Assembly (NCBI RefSeq): GCF_022701195.1
Contig: NZ_CP078089.1
Location: 248,001-312,000 of the forward strand
Origin: Allobaculum mucilyticum
GTDB taxonomy: Bacteria > Bacillota_I > Bacilli_A > Erysipelotrichales > Erysipelotrichaceae
Length of the DNA stretch: 64,000 nt
Direction: 5' to 3'
The notes below the pieces were generated by a model. The model saw nothing but the letters and a program-made list of their open reading frames with translations, did not search any database and was not told where the DNA came from. Both the position numbers and the translations under genes were made by a program. Shown here piece by piece: positions 27,155 through 36,124 of the stretch (the stretch's first letter is position 1; each line of letters starts with the position of its first letter).

Positions 27155-28721
27155 AATCTATCTGGTCGGCGGCGGGTGTGCCTCTCCGGCCTTTCTGACT
27201 CTGCAGGGAAAGGAACTTCTCGCACAGGCGGATGCGGTAGTATACGATGCGCTGACGGATCCCCGGCTGCTCGACTTTGCGCCTCAGGCTGTAAAAATTT
27301 CCAAGGGCAAGCGTGGCCATCAGAGCAGTGCAGCACAGAGTGAAATTCATGATTCTCTGCTTGAACTCTCAGAAAAATATAAAACCATCGTCCGGCTTCA
27401 GGGCGGCGATCCGATGGTCTTCGGCCGCGGCATGGAAGAAATCGAATTCCTTCGCCAGCACGGCGTAGAAGCGGGCGTCATCCCCGGCATTTCAAGCGTA
27501 CTTGGAGTCCCTGCTCTTGAGCAGTTCGGGCTGACAAAGCGCGGGCTGGCAGACAGCTTTATGGTTCTGACCGCTTCAAGTGCAAATGAAAACCGAACAT
27601 ATGAAGAGTGGAAAACAATTGCCGGATTTCAGGGAACGCTGGTCTTTCTGATGGGCATGAGCCGGCTGGAAACACTCAGCGAGTCGCTGATCAAAGCAGG
27701 CAAGTCGCCAGAAACAGAGTGCGTTCTTCTCAGTTCCATCGCTCCGGGACGGACACGAAGTGCAAAATGCCATCTTAGTGATCTGGAACAGACACGCGCC
27801 AGAGAACATCTGTATTCGCCGGGGCTTGTCATTATCGGAGGAACCGCATCCGCTTTCTGCAAACAGAAAAGACCGACTGTTCTGCTGACCGGTACGAATT
27901 CGCTCAATCAGAAAATTGAAGAACGGCTGCCGGTACGGATTCAGTTTCAGCAGGTTCTCGAGCCGGTCTATGACGACTTTGATGTCGAGCTGCGCAGGCT
28001 GCTTGAATGGAAGCCGCAATGGCTGGTTCTGACCAGTGCTCATGGTACAGATGATCTGATGCGCCTGCTTAAAGAGCAGCAGATCGATCTGCGCTCTTTG
28101 CAGAACATTCGCTTTGCGCTGATTGGAAAACAGAGCGCAAAGCGTCTTGCAGAATATGGAATTTTCGCCGATCTTATACCGGAACATGCGTCCAGTCAGG
28201 ATCTGCTAGCGGCTTTATGCAAAGAGCTGCATCCAGGTGATCGGGTTGCTCTTCTGCAGAGCAGACAGGCAATCGATGTTCTGTATGCCGGACTGAAGAA
28301 ATTTGCCGCCCAGCAGGCTGCTCTTTTATCCAATCCGGAGCCGGTTCAGATCATTCAGAAACCGCTGTATTCTGTGAGCTACCAGCCCGTTGAGCGTTTC
28401 TGGCTGCCGCAGAAGGCGCTGGATGATCCGGATCTTGCAGAGCTTTTAAAAGGCGATGTTCTAGTGCTTGGCAGCCGGGAAGCCGCAAGAGCTGTTCTGC
28501 ACTTCGATCTTCTAAAACAGACCCGAAGCATTGCTGCCATTTCTGCAGAAGTTGCCGATGTAGTCAGAGCAGCATGCCAGCAGGCTGGAATCCGGATTCT
28601 GATAGCTCCTTCTCCGGATGCGAAAGGTATCGCCGCCTGCATTGAGCAGGCTTTCCCGCAGGCAGATACCGGCACAGACTGCCCACAGACAGACCAGTCG
28701 ACTGGTCCGTCGATCAGATAA
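27144..28721 (+). CDS. Fused uroporphyrinogen-III C-methyltransferase / uroporphyrinogen-III synthase (CobA-HemD)
   Basis: A 525-residue fusion. Residues 1-240 are the SAM-dependent methyltransferase (KIYLVGGGCASPAFLTLQGKELL, VRLQGGDPMVFGRG, GISSVLGVPA, LVFLMGMSRLE). Residues about 245-510 form the U3 synthase (PTVLLTGTNSLNQKI, WLVLTSAHGTDDLM, FALIGKQSAKRLAEYG). Together these convert hydroxymethylbilane to uroporphyrinogen III and on to precorrin-2. ATG 27144 fits family starts; TTG 27135 is nearer to AAGGAG. With the preceding gene it makes sirohaem, and the user is probably the reductase at 32283-33839. Confidence 0.93.
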   Translation: MAGKIYLVGGGCASPAFLTLQGKELLAQADAVVYDALTDPRLLDFAPQAVKISKGKRGHQSSAAQSEIHDSLLELSEKYKTIVRLQGGDPMVFGRGMEEIEFLRQHGVEAGVIPGISSVLGVPALEQFGLTKRGLADSFMVLTASSANENRTYEEWKTIAGFQGTLVFLMGMSRLETLSESLIKAGKSPETECVLLSSIAPGRTRSAKCHLSDLEQTRAREHLYSPGLVIIGGTASAFCKQKRPTVLLTGTNSLNQKIEERLPVRIQFQQVLEPVYDDFDVELRRLLEWKPQWLVLTSAHGTDDLMRLLKEQQIDLRSLQNIRFALIGKQSAKRLAEYGIFADLIPEHASSQDLLAALCKELHPGDRVALLQSRQAIDVLYAGLKKFAAQQAALLSNPEPVQIIQKPLYSVSYQPVERFWLPQKALDDPDLAELLKGDVLVLGSREAARAVLHFDLLKQTRSIAAISAEVADVVRAACQQAGIRILIAPSPDAKGIAACIEQAFPQADTGTDCPQTDQSTGPSIR

Positions 28722-28762
28722 CAGATCAGACAAGCAGCAGAACAAAATTCAGTCCATAAATA

Positions 28763-28806
28763 AAAAGATGATCAATCCTGCAGTATCTCAGAGGGGATCA
28801 TCTTTT
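28763..28806. terminator. Bidirectional terminator between convergent genes
   Basis: Arms GATGATC (28767-28773) and GATCATC (28796-28802), flanked by A and T runs, between cobA-hemD (plus) and the Nudix gene (minus). Confidence 0.8.
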
Positions 28807-28817
28807 CTTTAGCTGTA

Positions 28818-29270
28818 TCAGCCAAGGTGCGCTTTGAATTTTCCGTCTTCTAATACGTACTGAAACTCGGTCAGAAGCGGGTCGTCAATGACTTCGAGCA
28901 TCAGATCGAAGTCCATAACCAGATCTTTGGGAAGTGCATCCCGGAAAAACCAGCGGTTTTCTCCTTCGGGACTGTCCCGGAGCACGCCTTCAAAGGTTCT
29001 TGTCCGGTACAGGAAGACGATATACCGGCCGCCTTTCACCGGAAACTGCTTTACACCGCGCAGCTCCGGCTTCTCGATGCGAAGTCCGGTTTCTTCTTCT
29101 ACTTCCCTTTTACAGGCATCCAGGAATGATTCGCCCGGTTCTACATGACCGCCAGGGAATACCCAGCCATCCCAGTCGCCTTTCTGTCTGTACTGAAGCA
29201 GGATTTCATTTCCCCGCTCCACCAGACAGAGGACGGTCAGTTCACATGGTTCCATTTCATGATGTGCCAT
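28818..29270 (-). CDS. Nudix hydrolase (8-oxo-dGTP diphosphatase-like)
   Basis: A 150-residue Nudix protein. The box is complete: GGHVEPGESF then REVEEETGL, giving the metal-binding glutamates of GX5EX7REUXEEXGU. The remainder (LTVLCLVERGNEILLQYR, KQFPVKGGRYIVFLYRT, ENRWFFRDALPKDLVMDFD) resembles MutT/YtkD-type members that hydrolyse oxidised or ordinary NTPs. The exact substrate cannot be read. It stands alone, convergent with the sirohaem operon. Confidence 0.88.
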   Translation of the reverse strand: MAHHEMEPCELTVLCLVERGNEILLQYRQKGDWDGWVFPGGHVEPGESFLDACKREVEEETGLRIEKPELRGVKQFPVKGGRYIVFLYRTRTFEGVLRDSPEGENRWFFRDALPKDLVMDFDLMLEVIDDPLLTEFQYVLEDGKFKAHLG

Positions 29271-29390
29271 CCTGATTCCTCCATCCTTATATTTTTAACC
29301 AGATATTTTTATCCAGTAGATTTACAAAGCCTATTGCAGCTTTCTTATACAGGTTCCGGTTTACAGCGATTCTGCCAGCCTGCCGTTTTC

Positions 29391-30167
29391 TTATTTTCCT
29401 GTACGCTGCCCGTTCTTACGGAAGAAGCGGGCTGTGCGGGTATCGGGATCATAGTCTCTGGCGATGATCGTAAAGACATCATCGAGTATCTCCTGATCAA
29501 TCAGCTCTTCTGGCGTTCCGTGAAAATACAGATGGTGATCCGCCAGAACAAGCAGCTCGTCGCCATAGCGCAAAGCCAGATCGAGATCATGGAGAACCGC
29601 AATCAGAATGCGGTTTTCTGCTCGAAGACTGACCAGCAGATCCATTAGTTCAAACCGTGCTTCCGGATCCAGATTGGATCCCGGCTCATCGAGAAACAGG
29701 CAGACTGGATTCTGAACCAGAATCTGCGCGATTGCGGCTTTCTGTCTTTCTCCCGCTGAAATCTCATCCATTCGCCGGTCTGCCAGATGCGCAATCCCCA
29801 TCTGCTCCATCGCCTGATCACGAAGCGCTTCATCCTGCCCGGTATACGGGCCTTTTTTTCTGGAATAGGCGCCCAGCAGAACAAAGCGGTCGACACGCAG
29901 ATCAAGTTTTTCCAGACCCGCTGCAATGCGACCTGTGCAGGCAGCTCTGGCGGAAGGTTTGAGATGACTGAGATTCATATCATCAAACTGTACTGACCCG
30001 TCAATAGGCGGCAGCCATCCGCCAAGCGTATCAAGCAGCGTACTTTTTCCTGAACCGTTTTTGCCAAGTATGATGTAGAGCTTTCCCGGTTCAAACGAAT
30101 AATCAAAGTCTTCAACGATGCGTCTGCGGCCATAGCCGCAGGTAAGATCTCTGGCTTCAAGCTCCAT
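29391..30167 (-). CDS. Iron-type ABC transporter ATP-binding protein (FecE/FepC-like)
   Basis: A 258-residue ATPase from ATG 30167, preceded by AAAGGAG. Walker A is GKNGSGKST near residue 38, the signature is EISAGERQKAAIAQ, Walker B VCLFLDEPGSNLD and the H-loop AVLHDLDLALRYGD. It energises the adjacent permease. The start overlaps the permease stop by 11 bases. With the two upstream genes it forms a binding protein-permease-ATPase operon of the ferric siderophore/haem/cobalamin type. Confidence 0.92.
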   Translation of the reverse strand: MELEARDLTCGYGRRRIVEDFDYSFEPGKLYIILGKNGSGKSTLLDTLGGWLPPIDGSVQFDDMNLSHLKPSARAACTGRIAAGLEKLDLRVDRFVLLGAYSRKKGPYTGQDEALRDQAMEQMGIAHLADRRMDEISAGERQKAAIAQILVQNPVCLFLDEPGSNLDPEARFELMDLLVSLRAENRILIAVLHDLDLALRYGDELLVLADHHLYFHGTPEELIDQEILDDVFTIIARDYDPDTRTARFFRKNGQRTGK

Positions 30168-31113
30168 GACGGCTCCTTTCCAGCAGCAGAACAAGGAAAT
30201 ACGGTCCGCCAATCAGAGAAAGGATCAGTCCTGCAGGAAGCTCCCAGGGCAGAACGATCAGCCGTCCAGCAAGATCAGCCGCCAGCACTAACGCTGCGCC
30301 AAGCAGCAGACAGGCTGCCAGATAGCTTTTCATGGAAAATCCAAACCGGGAAAGCCACGCAGGGACAATCAGACCGACAAATCCAAGCATGCCGCAAAGC
30401 GATACAACCCCGCAGGCCATCAGCGAAGCCAGAGCAAGAAACAGAATCGTCCATTTGCGCACGGACAGACCGAGCGCCTGTGCCTGCCGGTCGCCCAGGG
30501 CAAACAGTTCCAGTTCATCGGAAAACAGGAACGTCAGAAATGCTGCGCTGCATATCAGAAGAGCCGACATGCCGTCTTTTGACAGCGTCAGTGAAGCCAG
30601 ACTGCCGATCCGGAATGAAGCGTAGCCGCTCAGCAAATCCGGGGCAAGAATTGTCAGCAGATCGATTCCGGCTGAAAACAGCTGACTGATCGCCATGCCG
30701 GCAAGCAGAACGGTCAGCCGCGAAGCTTTTTTTCTCCAGACCAGCGCCATGATCAGCCCGGCACAGAGCATGCCGCCTAAAAAGCCAAACACGGTTCCCG
30801 CTGTAAAGGAAAGCGGGAAGATGACTCCGGCCAGCAGACTGAAAAAGCCGACTGAAGCGTTGATTCCGATCAGATTGGCTGAAGCCAGCGAATTATGAAA
30901 CACTTTCTGAACAATTGCTCCGGACAGTGATAGACCGCAGCCGGCCAGAATGGCACCGATTGCCCGGGGCAGACGAAGATTGAGCAGGATCGAACGTTTT
31001 GCAGGATCCGCCGGATTGATCAGCCCGGCCGGTCCGCTCAGAAGAGAGAGTAGAAACAGGACAAGAAGCGCAGCAGCGCTGACGAAAAGGAGGCGTTTCT
31101 GCTTACGATCCAT
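30157..31113 (-). CDS. FecCD-family ABC permease
   Basis: A 318-residue permease from ATG 31113, inside the 3' end of the binding-protein gene. About nine to ten hydrophobic helices are visible. Hallmarks are LNLRLPRAIGAILAGCGLSLSGAIVQKVFHNSLA and the cytoplasmic coupling loop GLIVPAWLSRFGFSMKSYL. It forms the membrane channel for an iron complex or similar substrate. A longer in-frame TTG start is possible but less likely. Confidence 0.93.
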   Translation of the reverse strand: MDRKQKRLLFVSAAALLVLFLLSLLSGPAGLINPADPAKRSILLNLRLPRAIGAILAGCGLSLSGAIVQKVFHNSLASANLIGINASVGFFSLLAGVIFPLSFTAGTVFGFLGGMLCAGLIMALVWRKKASRLTVLLAGMAISQLFSAGIDLLTILAPDLLSGYASFRIGSLASLTLSKDGMSALLICSAAFLTFLFSDELELFALGDRQAQALGLSVRKWTILFLALASLMACGVVSLCGMLGFVGLIVPAWLSRFGFSMKSYLAACLLLGAALVLAADLAGRLIVLPWELPAGLILSLIGGPYFLVLLLERSRHGA

Positions 31114-32110
31114 AAACGATGGATTCCAGATCCTCAAGAGCCTGTGCCCAGTGCGAATTTGGTTTCAGGTTGTACAGCTTCTGATCAAGCACATAGACTC
31201 TGTCATTCTTAACAGCATCAAGATCTTTCCAGGCGTCGGAAGAGAACAGCTGATCTGCCATCTTTTCGGCTGTTTCCATATCTTTTCCCTGCGCTACATA
31301 GAAAATCATATCCGGGTTTTCCTGGGCGATGACTTCCATATTCAGCATATCCAGACCGCCTTCGCCGGCAATGTTATCGGTTTTGAGCTGTTCAAGCATG
31401 CCGCCAAGAACAGAATTGTCAGAACCGAGCGCCTTGACGCCTTTTCCTGTTTCGCGCAAAGCCAGGACTTTAGGCGCATTTTCGCGTTCTTTGTTTTCAA
31501 CCGCTTCAATGCGCTTTTTCTGACTTTCGCCGCTTGTCTGCCAGGCTTCTTCATCGCCGGTAATGAGCGTGAACTGCTTCAGAACGCGAAGGTAGTCATC
31601 AAAGTCAGAGACGTCATAGTAGACCACCGGAATACCGGAGGCTTCCAGCACATCCAGCATCTTTTTCTGTGATTCATTTTTTGCACTTGCGATGACCAGA
31701 TCCGGCTGGGCAGCCAGCAGCGTTTCCTGAGCGATGTTTTTGACGTCGCCAAGATCCTGCACTTTTTCCGGATCCAGACCAAGATCAAACGATGTCCATG
31801 TATCATGGGCACCTGCTGCAATCTGATCTTTTCCGCCTGCATCACTTAGCAGGTCCGCAAAGCTGCCGATCAAAACCGCTACGCGCTCGGGGCGTTCAAT
31901 AGTCACTTCCCGGTCCAGATCATCATTCAGAGTGATCTCTGTCTTTGCAACCAGGTCTGAACTTGCTGAGCTCTGTGTCTTTTCTGATCCTGCAGTCGAT
32001 GCACTTGTTGAAGATGTTGTCTGGCTGGATGATGCGCAGCCGCTAAGCATGGCGGCTGCCAGAAGAGTGCACAGGATGGTTTTTGAATAGGGTCGAACTG
32101 TCTGTTTCAT
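31103..32110 (-). CDS. Iron-complex substrate-binding lipoprotein
   Basis: A 335-residue periplasmic-binding-protein family (PF01497) lipoprotein. The lipobox is LAAAMLSGC, followed by a Ser/Thr-rich linker of about 35 residues. The fold signature LNDDLDREVTIERPERVAVLIGSFADLL and AAQPDLVIASAKNES are typical of ferrichrome/haem/B12 binders. It captures substrate outside the membrane for the permease and ATPase that follow. The precise ligand is unclear. Location next to sirohaem and reductase genes makes iron attractive, but this is only context. Confidence 0.92.
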   Translation of the reverse strand: MKQTVRPYSKTILCTLLAAAMLSGCASSSQTTSSTSASTAGSEKTQSSASSDLVAKTEITLNDDLDREVTIERPERVAVLIGSFADLLSDAGGKDQIAAGAHDTWTSFDLGLDPEKVQDLGDVKNIAQETLLAAQPDLVIASAKNESQKKMLDVLEASGIPVVYYDVSDFDDYLRVLKQFTLITGDEEAWQTSGESQKKRIEAVENKERENAPKVLALRETGKGVKALGSDNSVLGGMLEQLKTDNIAGEGGLDMLNMEVIAQENPDMIFYVAQGKDMETAEKMADQLFSSDAWKDLDAVKNDRVYVLDQKLYNLKPNSHWAQALEDLESIVYGS

Positions 32111-32185
32111 GTGTTTCTCTCCTCAAATTTCTGAACAGAATGTCCTGTCATTAAAAATACAGGGTGATTATATGTCCAAGTCTGT

Positions 32186-32218
32186 CAAAAAAACGCCCCG
32201 GTGCATGGACCGGAGCGT
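32186..32218 (-). terminator. Terminator of the sulfite/nitrite reductase gene
   Basis: Minus-strand stem ACGCTCCGGT / ACCGGGGCGT (one G:T pair) followed by a run of T, 65 bases past the reductase stop. It separates the reductase from the ABC operon. Confidence 0.88.
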
Positions 32219-32282
32219 CTGTGTTCGGCCTGCCTGAATGAAGCAGGTCATTTCAGACGGAACGTATTGCTAAACTAACGAC

Positions 32283-33839
32283 TTAAAGCAGGAAACTGCC
32301 GGCAGCCGCGTCGATGCCTTCAGGATTTTCTGCCATCCAGGTATCGAAATCTTTGCCGCTTTCCATAACGGTCTGTCCAAGTGCGACAAGGAATTCAGGG
32401 ATTTTCTCGTCTGCAATCATGCCGACTTCTCTTCCCATACGCTCTTCGCCCTGAACGTCATTGCCGTTGACGAACAGAATGAAAGTCGGAACCGGTTTTT
32501 TATCAACAACTTTTAAGCCGCCGCGGAAACCGATGCTGCCAACCTGATGGGTACCGCAGCTCGACGGGCAACCGGAAATATGGATCTGAGGAAGCGCATT
32601 GTCTGCAATTCCAGCTTCTTTCACTGCATCAAGAGATCTTTTCAGCAGAGACTGGGAATCGCGCAGGCCGACCTGGCAGATCGATGCGCCGATGCATCCG
32701 ATCGAGGTTTCGAATTCATTCTTTGCGGCTTCATCTTCAATGATCGGAAGAATGGTTCTGGCTTCATCGGCTGTCAGGTTGATGATGTAGCTGCCTTCAT
32801 CCGGGGACAGACGGAGTTCTACGCCTTTCATGCCTTCGATGGCATCCGCGAGTTTCTCTAAAGTCTCTGGTTTTGGTGCTCCGCCGCGCGGATGGAACGC
32901 AAGGGTGTACAGATCCGAGTTGTACTGTTTATGAACGATGAAGGATTCTTCAAGAGGTTCGCCGGCACCTTCTTTTTCAAGCGGGCTGGCATCCAGACCT
33001 TCAAGAGAAAGGTCTTTTTCCTGCTTGAGTTCATCAAACTGACGGTTGAACTCTTCGCGGAACTTGTCTGCACCGAGTGTTTCCTGCATGTAGCGGGTTC
33101 TTGCTTTGGTGCGGTTTTCGTAGTTGCCGTGTTCGCGGAAGACGCGGATCATGGCTTCAATGCAGTAGAGGATATCGTTTTTATCGATATCTACTTTAAC
33201 GAGCACGCCGAATTTTGGATTGTTTCCAAGACCGCCTGCTGCATAGACATCAAATGTGCCGTTCTCATTGGCGACAAAGCCAAGGTCACGGAATGTGGCA
33301 TGTGAAGAATTCTTCTTATTGTTGGAGAACGCCACTTTCAGTTTGCGGGGCATTTTATCCTGGTCGATGAAGTCGAGCAGGAACTGGGCTGCTGCTTCTG
33401 CATAAGGCATGACATCAAAATATTCCTCTTCCGTTCCGGAAAGCGGAGAAGCCATGACGTTGCGCGGATAGTCTCCGCCGCCGCCATAGCAGACGATGCC
33501 GACATCGAGTGCTTTATCCATGATGTCGCATACAGCATCCAGGTCGAGGTTGTGCAGCTGAATGGTCTGGCAGGTTGTGAAGTGAGCCAGATCAACGTTA
33601 TGCTTGCGGATCATATCCGCAGTAAAACGCAGTTTTTCGGGGGTTACGCGTCCGGCATTCATGCGCAGACGGAGCATGCTCTTTTTTCCACCGCGCTGGG
33701 CATAGCTTCCATATTTTCCTGAGAAGCCTTTATAATCTTTGATATTCATCTTGCCGTCGAAAAATTCTTCGGCTTTTGCGCGGAATTCCGGGATGACCCG
33801 TTTGAATTCCGAATAGTCTACAGGTTTAAGTACTGACAT
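32283..33839 (-). CDS. Sirohaem-dependent ferredoxin sulfite/nitrite reductase
   Basis: A 518-residue enzyme with duplicated half-domains. The coupled 4Fe-4S/sirohaem cysteines are present as GCIGASICQVG (Cys-x5-Cys) and HISGCPSSCGTHQ (Cys-x3-Cys). Sirohaem-binding basic residues occur in SMLRLRMNAGRVTPEKL and FTTCQTIQLHNLDLDAV. It carries out six-electron reduction of sulfite to sulfide or nitrite to ammonia using ferredoxin; the sequence does not decide the substrate for me. The ATG follows AGAGGAG. The sirohaem genes 5 kb away probably supply its cofactor. Confidence 0.9.
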   Translation of the reverse strand: MSVLKPVDYSEFKRVIPEFRAKAEEFFDGKMNIKDYKGFSGKYGSYAQRGGKKSMLRLRMNAGRVTPEKLRFTADMIRKHNVDLAHFTTCQTIQLHNLDLDAVCDIMDKALDVGIVCYGGGGDYPRNVMASPLSGTEEEYFDVMPYAEAAAQFLLDFIDQDKMPRKLKVAFSNNKKNSSHATFRDLGFVANENGTFDVYAAGGLGNNPKFGVLVKVDIDKNDILYCIEAMIRVFREHGNYENRTKARTRYMQETLGADKFREEFNRQFDELKQEKDLSLEGLDASPLEKEGAGEPLEESFIVHKQYNSDLYTLAFHPRGGAPKPETLEKLADAIEGMKGVELRLSPDEGSYIINLTADEARTILPIIEDEAAKNEFETSIGCIGASICQVGLRDSQSLLKRSLDAVKEAGIADNALPQIHISGCPSSCGTHQVGSIGFRGGLKVVDKKPVPTFILFVNGNDVQGEERMGREVGMIADEKIPEFLVALGQTVMESGKDFDTWMAENPEGIDAAAGSFLL

Positions 33840-34006
33840 TCAAATTCTCCTCTGTCTACAGTTTTTATCATACAACCGGATGAGATTCTGACCGCCAGTT
33901 GCGGCCCGCCAAACGGAATTTTTTTCGTCACGGCCGGATGCAAGCGATACCACCGGTTCTTGGCACAGGAATAAGGGTTTTACACTTTTCGAACAGAAAG
34001 CGATCG

Positions 34007-34035
34007 TTGAATCAGGCACTAAAAACGTATACAAT
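34007..34035 (+). promoter_or_regulatory. Promoter of tRNA-Leu
   Basis: TTGAAT (34007-34012), a 17-base spacer and TACAAT (34030-34035), ending 8 bases before the mature tRNA 5' end. Confidence 0.8.
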
Positions 34036-34043
34036 GACAGAGC

Positions 34044-34130
34044 GCCCGAGTGGTGAAACTGGTAGACGCAACGGACTCAAAATCCGTCGGCAGTGATGCT
34101 GTGCCGGTTCGAGCCCGGCCTCGGGCACCA
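34044..34130 (+). tRNA. tRNA-Leu (anticodon CAA)
   Basis: An 87-base class II tRNA with encoded CCA. Acceptor arms GCCCGAG and CTCGGGC pair. The D-arm contains the GGTAGAC loop. The anticodon stem ACGGA/TCCGT encloses loop CTCAAAA, giving anticodon CAA (34078-34080), which reads UUG. A long variable arm (CGGCAGTGATGCTG) and the GTTCGAGCC T-loop follow. It is solitary, with its own promoter and terminator, and marks the left border of the mobile island. Confidence 0.97.
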
Positions 34131-34141
34131 GTTCGAAATTC

Positions 34142-34164
34142 ATCCCGCACATGCGGGATTTTTT
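34142..34164 (+). terminator. Terminator of tRNA-Leu
   Basis: Stem ATCCCGC / GCGGGAT with a 4-base loop followed by a T tract, 12 bases after the CCA end. Confidence 0.88.
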
Positions 34165-34202
34165 ATTTTGTCCGCACCTTTTCTCATATCCGCAAACAGA
34201 AA

Positions 34203-34259
34203 AGAAGTTCTGCTTCCCTCCGGCAATTCGCCATCTGAACAGGCAGAACTTCTTTTTTT
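34203..34259. terminator. Second hairpin terminator, bordering the island
   Basis: Arms AGAAGTTCTGC (34203-34213) and GCAGAACTTCT (34243-34253) followed by TTTTTTC, with an A-rich side on the left, so it can work in both directions. It is immediately left of the transposon target site. Confidence 0.7.
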
Positions 34260-34262
34260 CTG

Positions 34263-34272
34263 ATCTTATCGC
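34263..34272. repeat. Left copy of 10-bp target duplication of the composite element
   Basis: ATCTTATCGC directly precedes the left inverted repeat of the first IS; the identical string follows the right inverted repeat of the IS ending at 40304. It is absent from the two inner IS junctions. Confidence 0.8.
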
Positions 34273-35922
34273 CAATGTCATTAAGTTAAGGAGGGATAAA
34301 AATCGTATACCATGTTCATGAGCGTTGTCATTTCTTATATTTTGCGTCTCAGGCATGACGAAAAGGATGATTTTCTACCTGTTGAAAAAATCATCCTGAT
34401 GACTTTTCGGTTTTCAAATCTGTCACTTCTTCTTTCTGGTATCAGCTCTTCCTTCTCTGATCGGAGATATCCTGGCCAGAAGAAGATCTTCCAGTGTACT
34501 CAAGCTGATTCTGGCTTTTTTGAACAGCCACTGTTGAATCGTTTTGATGATGAATCCGAAATCTGCCTTCTGCTTGTGCTTTTTGGCCTGAGCGATGCGC
34601 TTCTGGTGCTGACGAGATCTTTCTACCTTGTTGCGCAAACGGGAACAAAGATTGTAGAGAGTCATTTTGGCATAGATCTCTGCCTGGACCAGATCAAGCT
34701 TCCTTGAATGAGTCCATTCAAGATCGGTGTTTCGTTTCAGTCCCCTGAAGCCGACTTCAACCTGCCAGCGCAGACGGTAGATCTGCTTGATGTCCTCGGT
34801 CCCAAACTCAGCTTCCGACAGATTGGTGCAGACGGTAATGAATGATTCATTCCCTTCGCAGGCAGCTTTGAACCTCACAACCCTGATATTTAAAGGGAGT
34901 TCAGTCGTTTGACCGTCAAATTCAGGCTGCTTCCTGTACGAAGAGATGTACTTATAGACATCCCAATGGTCTTTGACATGCCTGTTGTTTTTACTGGTCA
35001 GAATCACATTGAAAGGAATGTCATACTCTTCTGACTCGGGAGTCTTATAGTACTTGAGAATGCTTGTAGATGATGTCTCGTCTTTGATACGTATGACAAA
35101 AGGGACATGTTCCTTCTGCAGGCGATAGAAAGACATAAGAGCTTCGTATCCCCGATCAGCGATGAAGATGGCTTTCTGAAATGAAGAACGCTGAGCGAGT
35201 TCAAGAAGAGCTGAATCTTCATTCTTCTCAGAGCCGGGTTGAAGCAGCGCGTCAGTAAAGACGGAGTTGAGGGCGTCGAATTCGGCATTCAAATGAACAA
35301 AGTGCCTCTTCTTGCCTTTTTTAGAAGCGCCATAGGTGATGTCATTGTCCTGTTCAGGAAGAACTTGAATCTCGCTTCCATCTACAGCGAGGAGGCGATA
35401 ACCCTTGAAGGTTTTAACATCAGAGCTGGAAGTTGCCTTGTTAAACCGATTGAAGACGTTTTTATAAAGTGAAGAGTTGATTTTGGAACGGGCCTGAGAC
35501 ACAGCAGAGGCTGAAACAGATGATCCGCCCTTAAACAGGATCCAGGGAAAGGAAGCAGCGAGGGATTCCTCTGTCAGCTGAAACGGAAGAAGGACAAGCT
35601 CATGCAGGTCAATCTGCCGCTTACGGGTGAAGGCGGACTGAGAAGTAAAATTGGCAGGGTTCGCCGTTTCTGAGCTGATGATATTGAGGAAGGTGTTTCT
35701 GAAGAAAGAACATTCTTTGGCGATAGCAGTCATAGGGAAAACTCCTTTAAGTTCTCCCCATCGGCTGCGAAGCAGCCGCGCGGCGGCAGAAATTTGTCAA
35801 TAGATTTTTAGAAAAAAGTGAAAAAACTCGAATCATTCGAGATTTGACTTGAAGAGTAGAAAAAAGACCACATCACTGCTTAACGCTGATGTGGTCTGAG
35901 AAATCTTAACTTAATGACATTG
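34273..35922 (-). mobile_element. IS4-family insertion sequence, copy 1 (1650 bp)
   Basis: Terminal inverted repeats CAATGTCATTAAGTTAAG are perfect over 18 bp at both ends. One transposase gene fills the element. A hairpin (AGACCACATCA ... TGATGTGGTCT, near 35868-35900) just inside the right end could block incoming transcription, and an AGGATGATTTT hairpin near 34370-34400 ends the transposase transcript. Copy 2 at 42437-44086 has the same length; the only difference I saw is one base near 34312 (A here, C there). Confidence 0.92.
34423..35733 (-). CDS. IS4-family DDE transposase (copy 1)
   Basis: A 436-residue transposase. The DDE residues are visible in YRLLAVDGSEIQV, FIADRGYEAL and QIYRLRWQVEVGFRGLKRNTDLEW, the last being the IS4 YREK signature. 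The C-terminus is strongly basic (ADTRKKK). ATG 35733 follows AAAGGAG. In the 5' leader a GC-rich hairpin (CGGCTGC-gaa-GCAGCCG on the plus strand, about 35762-35778) precedes the gene, as in the related IS at 38590. The protein is identical to that of copy 2. Confidence 0.95.
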   Translation of the reverse strand: MTAIAKECSFFRNTFLNIISSETANPANFTSQSAFTRKRQIDLHELVLLPFQLTEESLAASFPWILFKGGSSVSASAVSQARSKINSSLYKNVFNRFNKATSSSDVKTFKGYRLLAVDGSEIQVLPEQDNDITYGASKKGKKRHFVHLNAEFDALNSVFTDALLQPGSEKNEDSALLELAQRSSFQKAIFIADRGYEALMSFYRLQKEHVPFVIRIKDETSSTSILKYYKTPESEEYDIPFNVILTSKNNRHVKDHWDVYKYISSYRKQPEFDGQTTELPLNIRVVRFKAACEGNESFITVCTNLSEAEFGTEDIKQIYRLRWQVEVGFRGLKRNTDLEWTHSRKLDLVQAEIYAKMTLYNLCSRLRNKVERSRQHQKRIAQAKKHKQKADFGFIIKTIQQWLFKKARISLSTLEDLLLARISPIREGRADTRKKK

Positions 35923-35936
35923 GTCTACAACAGAAG

Positions 35937-35974
35937 AAAAAGGACGATCCCCAGAAAAATCAGATCGTCCTTTT
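35937..35974. terminator. Hairpin terminator just inside the transposon cargo
   Basis: Arms AGGACGATC (35941-35949) and GATCGTCC (35963-35970) between A and T runs. It insulates the cargo from IS transcription or ended a gene lost during assembly of the element. Confidence 0.7.
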
Positions 35975-36124
35975 CCGTCTTTGACCTTTATTGTGCTGCC
36001 GAAGTTCTACGAAAACATCTTGTAAATGTCAATTATAAATTGAGGGTATTGGGCAATTATATTTTGCAGTTTTTTTAACACAGCCAAGCGAAACCGGCCT
36101 CCCCTTGACTGTCACGCCCGAAGC

